DNA of 64,000 nucleotides from Salegentibacter sp. R32 (GTDB taxonomy: Bacteria; Bacteroidota; Bacteroidia; Flavobacteriales; Flavobacteriaceae). Below are positions 7,211 through 15,974 of this stretch, piece by piece. The translations under genes were made by a program, and so were the position numbers. The notes beneath the pieces were generated by a model. That model had not been told where the DNA came from and made no database searches. It was given only the letters and a program-made list of their open reading frames with translations. The stretch covers positions 76,909 through 140,908 of the forward strand of contig NZ_RXOM01000063.1 in the NCBI RefSeq assembly GCF_008692195.1, in the 5' to 3' direction. Each line of letters begins with the position of its first letter. Within the stretch, counting starts at the first letter, position 1.

Positions 7211-8955
7211 TGCAACAAAAGTTTACCCGATCTAATATTATTGTCTGGTTTCTAGACCTGTTTTTAATTGCTTTTTTGGTTTTTGATTTCGGGTTTCAGA
7301 ATTTTAAAGATTTTAGGACGTATAAACTTATTGCACTTCCGGTACTGTTGTTATCGCTTATTGCATTTAATATTCATAAGTATAGAAGTTTTAACAGCAC
7401 GCTTAAAATAAAAAAAACAGCTCGGGTAAATTTAGTTTTACTTTCGCTGTTAATTGTTTTAGAGATCATTTCGATCATTACCAATTATCAAGGTTCATTT
7501 CTCGATACTTTTTTTAAAGAACGGTATATTATAGAATATGGTCTGCTGTTCTATTTTTTTACGCGCTTAACTTTCTTAATGCGTCGTATTTATAGCATTT
7601 ATTTTAATCCGGCGATTTTATTTGTAGGTAGTTTTGCGCTTATTGCTTTAGCCGGTACTTTCTTGTTAATGCTTCCCGCAGCAACGACACACGGAATCAC
7701 TTTTATCGATGCTTTATTTACAGCTACGAGTGCAACCGCCGTTACCGGACTTATAGTATTAGATACTGCTAAAGATTTTACGCCGTTTGGGCAAACCATT
7801 ATTATGGTGCTTTTTCAAATTGGCGGTTTAGGGATGTTAACCTTTACTTCTTTCTTTGCTTATTTCTTTAAAAGTGGCGCTTCGTTTAAAGAGAGTTTAT
7901 ATATGAAAGATATTTTGGGGCAAGAAAACCTCAACAGTATTATGCGTGTAGCGATGAGTATTGTGGTGTTCTCGTTAGTTTTAGAAGCTGTTGGAGCCTT
8001 GTTTATTTACTCGTCACTTCAGGGGATTGATAGTTATAAAGATCGTGGCTTTTTTGCAGTATTTCACGCCATTTCTGCTTATTGTAATGCCGGGTTTTCA
8101 ATTTCATCTACCGGTCTTTATGATGAATCGCTTCGCTTTAATTATTACATGCAATGGGTGGTTATGATCCTGATTGTCATGGGCGGTTTAGGATATAATA
8201 TTGCTTCCAATTTTATTCAATATGTAAAGCACTTTTTTTACAATTTATTCAACAAAAACAATAAGAAATTTATTTCAAGAGTAATTACACTCAATACCAA
8301 AATAGTGATTTACACGACCATTTTATTGATCGTAGTAGGAACGGGTTTCTTCCTTATTTCTGAACAAGAAACCTTTTTAAGTGAACATAAAACAGTATTT
8401 GGAAAGTTCACCACGGCAATGTTTTCATCGGTTACTTCAAGAACTGCTGGTTTCAACACTATCGACATGAGTAATTTTACGGTTCCCGGTATTTTATTTA
8501 TGATCTTTTTGATGTGGATCGGGGCTTCACCGGCTTCAACCGGAGGTGGTATTAAAACCACAACCTTCGCCTTAGCTACCTTAAATGTTTTTTCAACGGC
8601 GAGAGATAAATCGAACATCGAGATAGGTACAAGAAGAGTTTCAAAAGAATCGGTTCAACGAGCATTTGCGATTATGTCGATCTCGTTGGCCTCAATAGGT
8701 TTAGGTATTTTATTATTGCTTATTTTTAATCCGCAGTTTACACTTTTAGAAATTGCTTTTGAAGTGTTTTCTGCCTTTAGCACGGTAGGTTTATCTTTAG
8801 GGATTACGCCCGAACTTAGCGAACCGGGAAAATACGTGGTTATTTTCTTGATGTTTTTTGGAAGAATCGGCTTAATCAACCTTATGATCGGTATTTTGAA
8901 GAATGTAAACACCACAGAATATACCTATCCTAAAGAAAATATTTTAATTAACTAA
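7210..8955 (+). CDS. ktrB: TrkH/KtrB-family K+ uptake channel subunit
   Basis: A 581-aa integral membrane protein. The four pore-loop segments that form the K+ filter of the Trk/Ktr superfamily can be read: SATAVTGLIVLDT (about 177), SAYCNAGFSISST (about 285), SSVTSRTAGFNTID (about 410) and SAFSTVGLSLGIT (about 525). An extra ~140-residue N-terminal region with about four helices precedes the core, making it longer than classic KtrB (about 450 aa). A single-RCK partner follows, the pattern of KtrAB rather than the double-RCK TrkA. It starts within the hemC stop codon and lies inside the heme operon, an unexpected setting for potassium transport. Confidence 0.9.
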   Translation: MQQKFTRSNIIVWFLDLFLIAFLVFDFGFQNFKDFRTYKLIALPVLLLSLIAFNIHKYRSFNSTLKIKKTARVNLVLLSLLIVLEIISIITNYQGSFLDTFFKERYIIEYGLLFYFFTRLTFLMRRIYSIYFNPAILFVGSFALIALAGTFLLMLPAATTHGITFIDALFTATSATAVTGLIVLDTAKDFTPFGQTIIMVLFQIGGLGMLTFTSFFAYFFKSGASFKESLYMKDILGQENLNSIMRVAMSIVVFSLVLEAVGALFIYSSLQGIDSYKDRGFFAVFHAISAYCNAGFSISSTGLYDESLRFNYYMQWVVMILIVMGGLGYNIASNFIQYVKHFFYNLFNKNNKKFISRVITLNTKIVIYTTILLIVVGTGFFLISEQETFLSEHKTVFGKFTTAMFSSVTSRTAGFNTIDMSNFTVPGILFMIFLMWIGASPASTGGGIKTTTFALATLNVFSTARDKSNIEIGTRRVSKESVQRAFAIMSISLASIGLGILLLLIFNPQFTLLEIAFEVFSAFSTVGLSLGITPELSEPGKYVVIFLMFFGRIGLINLMIGILKNVNTTEYTYPKENILIN

Positions 8956-8967
8956 AAGTTAGCAGCT

Positions 8968-9672
8968 ATGAAAATTGTAGTTATTGGTCTGGGAAATTTT
9001 GGGATGGCGCTCGCTATTCACTTAGCAGACTCCGGAAATGAAGTGATTGCTGCAGATCGAGATATTGAGAAAATAGAACTCATCAAAGATAAAGTTTCTC
9101 ACGCCGTAGCTTTAGACGCCACCAACGAGAACGCTTACCACTCGTTACCTTTAAAAAGTACCGATTTAGCGATTGTGGCTATTGGCGAAAAAGATGGCGC
9201 AGCGATGATGAGTACCGCGATTATTAAAAAAATCACCAATGCGCGAGTTGTCGCAAGGTCTTCTTCACCTATTCAAGATACCATTTTAGAAGCGATGGGA
9301 GTAGATAATATCATTCATCCAGAACAAGAATTTGCCGAGCGACTCACTAAAAAAATCAATCTCAAAGGAAGTATTGATAATTTTGAAATTGATGATGATT
9401 ATTTAGTCTCAGAAGTGACGGTTTGCGACGATGTGGTTGGCAAAGACCTCATCGAATCTAATTTTAGAAGCAAGTACAACCTTAACATCATTACGATTTT
9501 AAGGCAGAAAGAATACACCAATATTATTGGTCGAAAATCAAGTAAAAAAGAAGTCATAGGAATGCCGCAACCAGAAACCGTTTTTCAAAAAAATGATGTG
9601 CTGGTTGTCTTCGGAAAGAATAGCGATATCGAAAAATATTTAGAAAAAGATGCCAAGCGTTCTAACCACTAA
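8968..9672 (+). CDS. ktrA: KtrA/TrkA-type RCK regulatory subunit of K+ uptake
   Basis: A 234-aa cytosolic protein with one RCK_N domain (Rossmann motif VVIGLGNFGMALAIHLADSG, acidic residue in VIAADRD) and one RCK_C domain (from about residue 145, SEVTVCDDVVGKDL). RCK rings bind nucleotides and gate the membrane subunit. It is about 12 bp behind ktrB. Its last 23 nt overlap the start of hemD in another frame, tying potassium and heme genes into one translation unit. The single RCK unit favours the KtrA name over TrkA. Confidence 0.9.
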   Translation: MKIVVIGLGNFGMALAIHLADSGNEVIAADRDIEKIELIKDKVSHAVALDATNENAYHSLPLKSTDLAIVAIGEKDGAAMMSTAIIKKITNARVVARSSSPIQDTILEAMGVDNIIHPEQEFAERLTKKINLKGSIDNFEIDDDYLVSEVTVCDDVVGKDLIESNFRSKYNLNIITILRQKEYTNIIGRKSSKKEVIGMPQPETVFQKNDVLVVFGKNSDIEKYLEKDAKRSNH

Positions 9673-10297
9673 AAAACTGACGAAAAGTCAAGAATCATTA
9701 CTGTTCAATGCCGGTATTTCTTGGGTAAATTATAGCGCAATTCAAATTGAATTCCATAAAAAAATTCAACTACCTGAGCTTATTGAAAATGCTATTATCA
9801 GCAGTAAAAATGCTTGGTTAGCCGTAAATAAAAAATCGAAAATCGAAAATGCTTTTGTCGTAGGAAGCAAAACCGAACAATTATTAAAAGAAGCAAACAT
9901 TACGATTATTGAAAAAGCCGATAACGCCAAAGATTTAGCAAATCGAATTATAGAAAATCACGCAGAAAAATCGTTTACCTTTCTCTGCGGAAATAAAAGA
10001 AGAGATGAGTTGCCAAAATTACTTCAGCAAAATCAAATTGAATTGAAGGAAATTGAAGTATATAACACCAAACTGAACCCTAAAAAATTTGATCAAGAAT
10101 TCGACGGAATTTTGTTTTTTAGTCCGAGCGCGGTGCAAAGCTTTTTTCAACTCAATAAAAGTAAAAATGAAATTGCTTTTTGCATTGGCAACACCACTGC
10201 AAATGAAGCTAAAAAATATACCTCAGCAATAAAAATAGCTAACCAACCCACGGTTGAAAATGTAATTGTTCAGGTAGTAAAAGAATTAAAAAAATAA
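9650..10297 (+). CDS. hemD: Uroporphyrinogen-III synthase
   Basis: A 215-aa protein of the fast-diverging HemD family, which closes hydroxymethylbilane with inversion of ring D. Supporting features: the second-domain signature DGILFFSPSAVQSFFQLN followed by AFCIGNTTANEAKKYT (around residues 155-200), and FLCGNKRRDELP in the first half. The ATG at 9650 overlaps the end of ktrA by 23 nt and gives a normal-length product. Operon position between hemC and hemE fits the pathway order. Confidence 0.88.
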   Translation: MPSVLTTKKLTKSQESLLFNAGISWVNYSAIQIEFHKKIQLPELIENAIISSKNAWLAVNKKSKIENAFVVGSKTEQLLKEANITIIEKADNAKDLANRIIENHAEKSFTFLCGNKRRDELPKLLQQNQIELKEIEVYNTKLNPKKFDQEFDGILFFSPSAVQSFFQLNKSKNEIAFCIGNTTANEAKKYTSAIKIANQPTVENVIVQVVKELKK

Positions 10298-10305
10298 CTC
10301 AAAAT

Positions 10306-10378
10306 TATACCTACAAGGTCTTCGAGACCTTGCAGGATAGAAAATGAGTTTCCTGCAAGGTTTTTAAAACCTTGTAGG
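10306..10378. repeat. REP-like palindromes upstream of the RAYT gene (two copies, opposite orientation)
   Basis: First palindrome 10310-10336 (stem CCTACAAGGTCT/AGACCTTGCAGG, one A-C mismatch, loop TCG). Second palindrome 10352-10378 (stem CCTGCAAGGTTTT/AAAACCTTGTAGG) is the reverse-complement type of the first. Together they form an inverted pair, as is common for REP elements. The block 10306-10339 recurs identically at 11081-11114 on the other side of the transposase gene. The rest of the 218-bp gap between hemD and the RAYT gene shows only a decayed third fragment near 10472. Confidence 0.85.
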
Positions 10379-10515
10379 TATGAGGAATAAATGAAATTAA
10401 AAAGATTCGAGAAAGAGCATAATAACTATTTGTTAAAAGAAATATTTAAAAATCAATACAAGTTCGCAACGACCTTGTAAGATCAAAAACTGTAGGTACA
10501 ATAAAGCAAGCAAAA

Positions 10516-11067
10516 ATGAAATTAGAAGCCTTAGAACAAGAAAAATACTATCACATTTATAACCGAGGAATAAATGGGAATACTATTTTCTTTTCTAACG
10601 ACAATAAATCCTATTTTCTATCAAAACTTAAAAAATACCTCGAAAATAAAGTTGAAATACTAGCTTACTGTTTATTGAGCAATCATTTTCATCTTATTGT
10701 AAAAATAATTACAAAACCTTCAATTGCCACACAGTCTTTTTCCAACTTATTTAATGCATATGCTAAGGCCATCAATAAACAACAAAAAAGAACAGGAAGC
10801 TTATTTGAAAAACATTTTAAAAGAATAGAACTGAAAAACGAAAAATATCTTCAGAACCTTATTTTATATGTTCACTTAAATCCAATGAAGCATTTTAATA
10901 TTGATTTTGAAAGTTATAAATATTCCTCATATCCTTCAATTTTATCTGATAAGCCAACCACATTAAAAAGAAATGATGTGCTACAAATATTTGATGGAAA
11001 AGAAAATTTTAAATATGTTCATCAACAGAAAAATTTAGAAATAGAGGAAAAGTTTAAATTAGAATAA
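10516..11067 (+). CDS. REP-associated tyrosine transposase (RAYT, Y1/IS200-like domain)
   Basis: A 183-aa single-domain Y1 transposase. Start YYHIYNRGINGNTIFFSND; HUH-type motif LLSNHFHLIVKI (around residues 57-68); the catalytic-Tyr helix SNLFNAYAKAINK followed by GSLFEKHFKRIEL; and LILYVHLNPMKHF, all typical of the RAYT branch (TnpA_REP). Unlike IS200, RAYTs are single domesticated genes that process REP palindromes and do not form a classic IS. Here the gene is bracketed by identical palindromes, and it interrupts the heme operon between hemD and hemE. AT-rich codon use and lack of coupling to neighbours fit later insertion. Confidence 0.92.
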   Translation: MKLEALEQEKYYHIYNRGINGNTIFFSNDNKSYFLSKLKKYLENKVEILAYCLLSNHFHLIVKIITKPSIATQSFSNLFNAYAKAINKQQKRTGSLFEKHFKRIELKNEKYLQNLILYVHLNPMKHFNIDFESYKYSSYPSILSDKPTTLKRNDVLQIFDGKENFKYVHQQKNLEIEEKFKLE

Positions 11068-11080
11068 TCTAAGAAAAACC

Positions 11081-11114
11081 TATACCTACAAGGTCTTCGA
11101 GACCTTGCAGGATA
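11081..11114. repeat. REP-like palindrome downstream of the RAYT gene
   Basis: Hairpin at 11085-11111 with the same stem and loop as 10310-10336. The 34-bp block is identical to 10306-10339 in direct orientation, 775 bp apart. It lies 43-46 bp before the hemE ATG, so it may form a hairpin in the hemE leader. Confidence 0.85.
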
Positions 11115-11156
11115 AACAATCTTCCTCTCTTTCTAGAGAGGACAAAACGAGAAAAA

Positions 11157-12185
11157 ATGATTAAAAACGATTTATTTTTAAAAGCTTTAAAAGGAGAAAC
11201 GGTCGAGCGTCCACCGGTTTGGATGATGCGCCAGGCAGGTCGTTATTTACCAGATTTTATGAAGCTGAAAGAAAAATACGATTTCTTCACGCGTTGTAGA
11301 ACTCCGGAACTTGCAACCGAAATTACCGTGATGCCTATTCATCAAGTAGGTACCGATGCAGCAATTTTATTTAGTGATATTTTGGTGGTTCCGCAAGCAA
11401 TGGGTATCGAAATAGAAATGAAACCCGGCGTTGGTCCTTGGCTTCCTAATCCGGTAAGAACTCCGGTTCAGGTAAACGAAATCGTGATTCCCGATGTGTA
11501 TGAAGAATTGGGTTACGTTTACGAAGCAATTAAAATGACGAAGCAAGAATTGAACGACGAAGTTCCGTTAATTGGTTTTGCCGGTTCACCGTGGACGATT
11601 CTTTGTTATTTGGTACAAGGTCAAGGTTCTAAAAACTTCGACAAAGCCAAAGAGTTTTGTTTTAAGCGACCAATGGCAGCGCACATTTTATTGCAAAAAA
11701 TTACCGATACCACCATTGCTTATTTAAAAGGAAAAGTGGAAGCCGGTGTCGATGCGCTACAAATTTTTGATTCTTGGGGGGGGATGCTTTCTCCAACCGA
11801 TTATCAAGAATTTTCTTGGAAATACATTCAGCAGATCATAGACGCACTAAAAGATGAAGTTCCTGTGATCGCTTTTGGTAAAGGTTGCTGGTTTGCTTTA
11901 AAAGAAATGAGTCAATCTGGAGCTTCTGCACTTGGAGTAGATTGGACGTGTTCTGCTAGAAACGCTCGTTATTTAAGCTGCGGGCAAATAACTTTACAAG
12001 GTAACTTCGATCCTTCTCGTTTATTTTCACCACCAAGAGAAATTAAATCGATGGTTCACCAAATGATCGATGAATTTGGTAAAGACCGCTACATTGTAAA
12101 TCTTGGTCACGGTATTTTACCAAATATTCCGGTTGAAAATGCGAAAGCTTTTGTAGAAGCCGTAAAAGAATATCAACCACGATAA
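11157..12185 (+). CDS. hemE: Uroporphyrinogen decarboxylase
   Basis: A 342-aa enzyme that removes four acetate carboxyls from uroporphyrinogen III to give coproporphyrinogen III. The signature [16 protein letters not shown] (around residue 20) and the second signature [19 protein letters not shown] (around 140) are intact, as is the C-terminal [21 protein letters not shown]. The next gene starts directly at the following base (TAAATG), suggesting tight coupling. Confidence 0.97.
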   Translation: MIKNDLFLKALKGETVERPPVWMMRQAGRYLPDFMKLKEKYDFFTRCRTPELATEITVMPIHQVGTDAAILFSDILVVPQAMGIEIEMKPGVGPWLPNPVRTPVQVNEIVIPDVYEELGYVYEAIKMTKQELNDEVPLIGFAGSPWTILCYLVQGQGSKNFDKAKEFCFKRPMAAHILLQKITDTTIAYLKGKVEAGVDALQIFDSWGGMLSPTDYQEFSWKYIQQIIDALKDEVPVIAFGKGCWFALKEMSQSGASALGVDWTCSARNARYLSCGQITLQGNFDPSRLFSPPREIKSMVHQMIDEFGKDRYIVNLGHGILPNIPVENAKAFVEAVKEYQPR

Positions 12186-12677
12186 ATGGCAATCTGGGCC
12201 AAAATAAAACAGCTTAACTTGAAGCAAACTTTCATTTTAGGCAAAACCTTTTTATTTAGGCCCGGTTTACTTTTTCCTACGTATCGCGCGACCAAGCAAA
12301 CGGTACAAACCTGCAATCGCTTATTTGGCAAAGCGCATCACAAAGACAATAAAACCAATGCTTTTCGGCATGCGTTATGGAATTTTCTAATTGCTGAAAA
12401 ATCACTTCCGCAGTTAAAAGAAAAGACGAAAGCCATTGCTTGGGCTAAAGAAATTACCGATTTACACGAGAAACTTTCTCCCAATCCCGAATTGCCACGA
12501 ACGATGGATTTGCATAATAATGAAGTAGGAAGAAACTTATTTCAGCAAGAAATCACTTCGGAAGAAATTATTGAAAAGCTTCAAGAAATGATGAAAGAAG
12601 CTCAATTTGTCGATCAAGCTGCAGAAATACCCAATTATCCCGAAAGATTAGTTTATATCGAATCTTTAAAGAATTAA
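12186..12677 (+). CDS. DUF6973-like conserved protein between hemE and hemF
   Basis: A 163-aa protein without signal peptide or membrane helix. The motifs NAFRHALWNFLIA, TDLHEKL and MDLHNNEVGRNLF give a His/Asn/Glu-rich set resembling the DUF6973 family, which could form a metal site or hydrolase centre. It abuts hemE (no gap) and ends one base before hemF, so it is an integral operon member. A role in tetrapyrrole handling is inferred only from this position; I do not know of an assigned function. Confidence 0.7.
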   Translation: MAIWAKIKQLNLKQTFILGKTFLFRPGLLFPTYRATKQTVQTCNRLFGKAHHKDNKTNAFRHALWNFLIAEKSLPQLKEKTKAIAWAKEITDLHEKLSPNPELPRTMDLHNNEVGRNLFQQEITSEEIIEKLQEMMKEAQFVDQAAEIPNYPERLVYIESLKN

Positions 12678-12678
12678 A

Positions 12679-13602
12679 ATGAAAGAACAATTTTATCAAT
12701 ACATAGAAACGCTTCAAGACACGATTACTCAGAAACTCGAAGAAATTGACGGTAAAGCCAAGTTTCACGAAGATCTTTGGAAGCGTGAAGAAGGCGGCGG
12801 CGGAAGAACACGCGTTATCGAAAACGGAAATGTGTTTGAAAAAGGCGGTGTTAATATTTCTGCAGTTCACGGCCCGTTAGCTCCGGCAATGCAGAAATAT
12901 TTTAAGGTAGGCAATGTTAACTTTTTTGCTTGTGGTTTAAGTTTAGTAATTCATCCTAAAAGTCCGATGGTTCCTACGGTTCACGCTAATTGGCGTTATT
13001 TTGAAATGTACGATCAAGAAGGTAACACCATCGACCAATGGTTTGGCGGCGGGCAAGATCTTACGCCTTATTATTTGTTTGAAGAAGATGCTAAACATTT
13101 TCATCAGGTTTCTAAAAATGCTTGCGACAAACACGATAAAAGTTTTTATGCGGAATATAAAAAGCGGTGTGACGAGTATTTTTGGAATGCTCATCGTCAC
13201 GAAGCCCGAGGTATTGGCGGTTTGTTCTTTGATTATTTAAAACCTGCCCGCCGAGAAGGAGGGGATTCAGCAGAAAAAAGCATCGAAGACTGGTATAATT
13301 TCGTCACCGAAGTTGGGAATAGCTTTTTAGAAGCTTATATACCAATTATTGAAAAACGAAAAGATCTAAGTTACGATCAAACACATCGTGACTGGCAAGA
13401 AGTTCGCAGAGGTCGCTATGTTGAATTCAATTTAGTTCACGATAAAGGAACTTTATTCGGACTAAAAACCAACGGAAGAATAGAAAGTATCCTGATGAGT
13501 TTACCACCGCACGTACAATGGGTGTACAATCAAACACCGGAAGAAGGAAGTGAAGAAGCAAAATTATTGGCGGTGTTGAAGGAGCCGAAAAGTTGGGTTT
13601 AA
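12679..13602 (+). CDS. hemF: Oxygen-dependent coproporphyrinogen III oxidase
   Basis: A 307-aa enzyme that converts coproporphyrinogen III to protoporphyrinogen IX using O2. Family motifs: EEGGGGRTRVI, GVNISAVHGPL, PTVHANWRYFEMY, WFGGGQDLTPYYL and the long HRHEARGIGGLFFDYL, plus the C-terminal GLKTNGRIESILMSLPP. The oxygen-dependent form implies an aerobic lifestyle. No O2-independent HemN-type enzyme is seen in this window. Confidence 0.97.
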   Translation: MKEQFYQYIETLQDTITQKLEEIDGKAKFHEDLWKREEGGGGRTRVIENGNVFEKGGVNISAVHGPLAPAMQKYFKVGNVNFFACGLSLVIHPKSPMVPTVHANWRYFEMYDQEGNTIDQWFGGGQDLTPYYLFEEDAKHFHQVSKNACDKHDKSFYAEYKKRCDEYFWNAHRHEARGIGGLFFDYLKPARREGGDSAEKSIEDWYNFVTEVGNSFLEAYIPIIEKRKDLSYDQTHRDWQEVRRGRYVEFNLVHDKGTLFGLKTNGRIESILMSLPPHVQWVYNQTPEEGSEEAKLLAVLKEPKSWV

Positions 13603-13631
13603 TAGGAAGTAGGAAGTAGGAAGTAGGAAGT
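13603..13631. repeat. Short tandem repeat (TAGGAAG x4)
   Basis: Four perfect head-to-tail copies of the 7-mer TAGGAAG begin at the base after the hemF stop codon, inside the 122-bp gap before hemB. Such a tract is prone to slippage and would change the hemF-hemB spacing. It is non-coding. Confidence 0.85.
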
Positions 13632-13724
13632 AAATTCAGGAAAATTCAAAAAATAAAAAAATTCTGGCAAGTATAATTCAAAATAAAATGAACACTACTT
13701 TATCGGAAACTAAAAACAAAAAAT

Positions 13725-14714
13725 ATGTTCCCATTACAACGAAATAGAAGATTACGCACCAACGAAGCTTTACGAAGTTTAGTAAGAGAAACTATCGTAA
13801 CGCCAAACGATTTTCAGGCGCCATTATTTATCGTAGAAGGTGAAAACAAAAAAGAAGAAATCGCCTCGATGCCGGGCTATTTTCGATATAGCTTAGATTT
13901 ACTAAAAGCTGAAGTTAAAGAATTGTGGAGCTTGGGTATAAAATCGGTTTTGCTTTTTGTAAAGGTGGAAGAAAACTTAAAAGACAATAAAGGTTCTGAA
14001 GCGGTAAATGCTGAAGGATTAATGCAACGCGCCATTAAAACCGTAAAAGATACCGTGCCGGAAATGATCGTGATGACCGATGTGGCGTTAGATCCCTATT
14101 CAATTTACGGTCACGACGGAATCATCGAAAACGGAAAAGTCTTAAACGATGAGTCTGTAGAAGCTTTGGCAAAAATGGCACTTTCTCACGCTCAAGCCGG
14201 AGCCGATTTTGTAGCTCCGAGTGATATGATGGATGGCAGAATTTTAGCTATGCGCCAACTTCTAGAAAGCGAAGGTTTTGTAAATACTGGAATTATGAGT
14301 TATAGCGCCAAATATGCTTCGGCATTTTACGGTCCGTTTCGTGATGCGCTAGATTCTGCTCCGGTCGATGCGCAAGACATCCCGAAAGACAAAAAAACCT
14401 ACCAGATGGATCCTGCTAACCGTGAAGAAGCCATTAAAGAAACCTTGATGGATATTGAAGAAGGCGCCGATATTGTGATGGTAAAACCGGGATTGTGCTA
14501 TTTAGATATTGTTCGTGATATTAAAAATGCAGTCGATGTTCCTGTGGCGGTTTATCAGGTAAGTGGTGAATATGCGATGATCAAAGCAGCATCAGAAAAA
14601 GGTTGGCTAGATCACGATGCGGTTGTGCTAGAGCAACTTACTGCCATTAAACGTGCTGGCGCCGATTTTATATCGACTTACTTTGCAAAATATGCTGCTC
14701 AGTTAATTTCCTAA
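13725..14714 (+). CDS. hemB: Delta-aminolevulinic acid dehydratase (porphobilinogen synthase)
   Basis: A 329-aa enzyme that condenses two 5-aminolevulinates to porphobilinogen. Both Schiff-base lysines are in view: MSYSAKYASAFYGPFRDA (around residue 196) and DIVMVKPGLCYLDIVRDI (around 250). The metal-site region near residues 115-130 reads MTDVALDPYSIYGHDGI, without the three-cysteine zinc motif, so it belongs to the Cys-poor, probably Mg-type class. It is last in the rightward heme operon and is followed by a strong hairpin. Confidence 0.97.
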   Translation: MFPLQRNRRLRTNEALRSLVRETIVTPNDFQAPLFIVEGENKKEEIASMPGYFRYSLDLLKAEVKELWSLGIKSVLLFVKVEENLKDNKGSEAVNAEGLMQRAIKTVKDTVPEMIVMTDVALDPYSIYGHDGIIENGKVLNDESVEALAKMALSHAQAGADFVAPSDMMDGRILAMRQLLESEGFVNTGIMSYSAKYASAFYGPFRDALDSAPVDAQDIPKDKKTYQMDPANREEAIKETLMDIEEGADIVMVKPGLCYLDIVRDIKNAVDVPVAVYQVSGEYAMIKAASEKGWLDHDAVVLEQLTAIKRAGADFISTYFAKYAAQLIS

Positions 14715-14726
14715 CAAATCAATAAA

Positions 14727-14775
14727 AAACCTACCTCGCAGTTCTCGAATTATAAATTTGAGAATTGCTAGGTTT
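14727..14775 (+). terminator. Large hairpin after hemB
   Basis: An outer stem AAACCTA/TAGGTTT and an inner stem GCAGTTCTCGAAT paired with TTTGAGAATTGC (two G-T wobbles) form a stem of about 20 bp with a 4-nt bulge. The hairpin follows the hemB stop and probably ends the heme operon transcript. The trailing TTTATAT is only weakly U-rich. Confidence 0.65.
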
Positions 14776-14858
14776 ATATAGCTTCAAATTTTAGTTTCTT
14801 TTTAAGAGAAGGGTTGTCATTTAATTTATAACTTGTCCTAATAATCTAAGCTAACTCG

Positions 14859-15974
14859 ATGACCCTTTTAATAATTTACGCCTTACTTTCTATTGGTACT
14901 TCTTTTGTATGTTCGGTGTTGGAAGCTGCACTGTTAAGTGTCACTCCCACTTACATCAAAATAAAAACCAAAGAAGGAAAATCGTTTGCCAAAACCTTAG
15001 CCAAATTCAAACAAGATATCGATAAGCCGCTTATCGCTATTTTATCGCTAAATACCATTGCCCATACCGTTGGCGCAATTTTAGTGGGAGTTCAAGCAGA
15101 AAAAACTTTTGGTGATGGTAGCAATGCCGTAGGAATTGTCTCCATGATAATGACCATTTTAATTCTGGTGCTTTCAGAAATAATCCCCAAAACCATTGGT
15201 GCCAAATACTGGAAACAACTCGGCAACTTTACAGCCAAAATATTAACTGCCATTCTCATTCCGCTTAGGTATACCGGTATTTTATGGGTGTTAATGCTGT
15301 TTACCAAACTCATAGGAGGTTCTGCTCACGCTAATCAAATGAGTAAAGAAGAATTTATGGCGCTAACCGAAGCCGCCGAGAAAGAAGGAGTTTTTGAAAA
15401 AACCGAATCTAAATTCATTAAAAACCTGATGGTGTATAAATCTATCTTGGCAAAAGATGTAATGACGCCCTTTTCTGTAGCTGTTACTGCTGAAGAAAAT
15501 ACTTCTATTGAAGAATTTCACAGTCAACATAAAAACCTGAAATTCTCCAGAATCCCAATTTATAAAGACCGACCCAATAACATTACCGGATTTATTTTAA
15601 AAGACGATTTTCTGGAAGAAATCATTAACAATAATGGTAGTCAACCTTTATCTACCATTAAGCGTGATTTATTAATCACGCAATCAGAAACGCCTATTCC
15701 GCATCTTTTTGACTTTTTTATTGAAAAAAGGGCTCATATTGCCGTAGTTACCGACGAATTTGGAAATACCGTAGGCGTCATCTCCATGGAAGATGTTATT
15801 GAAACATTGCTCGGGCTTGAAATCATGGACGAGAGCGATAGTATTGAAGATATGCAACACTTGGCTCGAAAAAACTGGAAACGCCGAGCCAAACGCTTAG
15901 GAATTATTTCCCATCCTGAAGAAAATAAAGAAGAAGAAACTTCAACCGATTCAGATGAAAAAAGCAAGGATTAA
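14859..15974 (+). CDS. CNNM/DUF21 membrane protein with CBS pair (hemolysin family)
   Basis: A 371-aa protein. About four membrane helices in residues 1-150 form the DUF21/CNNM domain (ALLSVTPTYIK, LSLNTIAHTVGAILVG, LSEIIPKTIGAKYW). A CBS pair spans about 205-325 (AKDVMTPFSVAV, FGNTVGVISMEDVIETLLG), ending in an acidic low-complexity tail. The CorC_HlyC C-terminal domain seen in longer relatives is absent. CNNM proteins are linked to Mg2+/Co2+ efflux; the hemolysin label is historical. Its last 20 nt overlap the next gene. Confidence 0.88.
   Translation: MTLLIIYALLSIGTSFVCSVLEAALLSVTPTYIKIKTKEGKSFAKTLAKFKQDIDKPLIAILSLNTIAHTVGAILVGVQAEKTFGDGSNAVGIVSMIMTILILVLSEIIPKTIGAKYWKQLGNFTAKILTAILIPLRYTGILWVLMLFTKLIGGSAHANQMSKEEFMALTEAAEKEGVFEKTESKFIKNLMVYKSILAKDVMTPFSVAVTAEENTSIEEFHSQHKNLKFSRIPIYKDRPNNITGFILKDDFLEEIINNNGSQPLSTIKRDLLITQSETPIPHLFDFFIEKRAHIAVVTDEFGNTVGVISMEDVIETLLGLEIMDESDSIEDMQHLARKNWKRRAKRLGIISHPEENKEEETSTDSDEKSKD

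Noticed and set aside
10516-11067. A complete IS200/IS605 insertion sequence
   Set aside because: No TnpB and no IS ends; motifs and flanking palindromes fit a RAYT.
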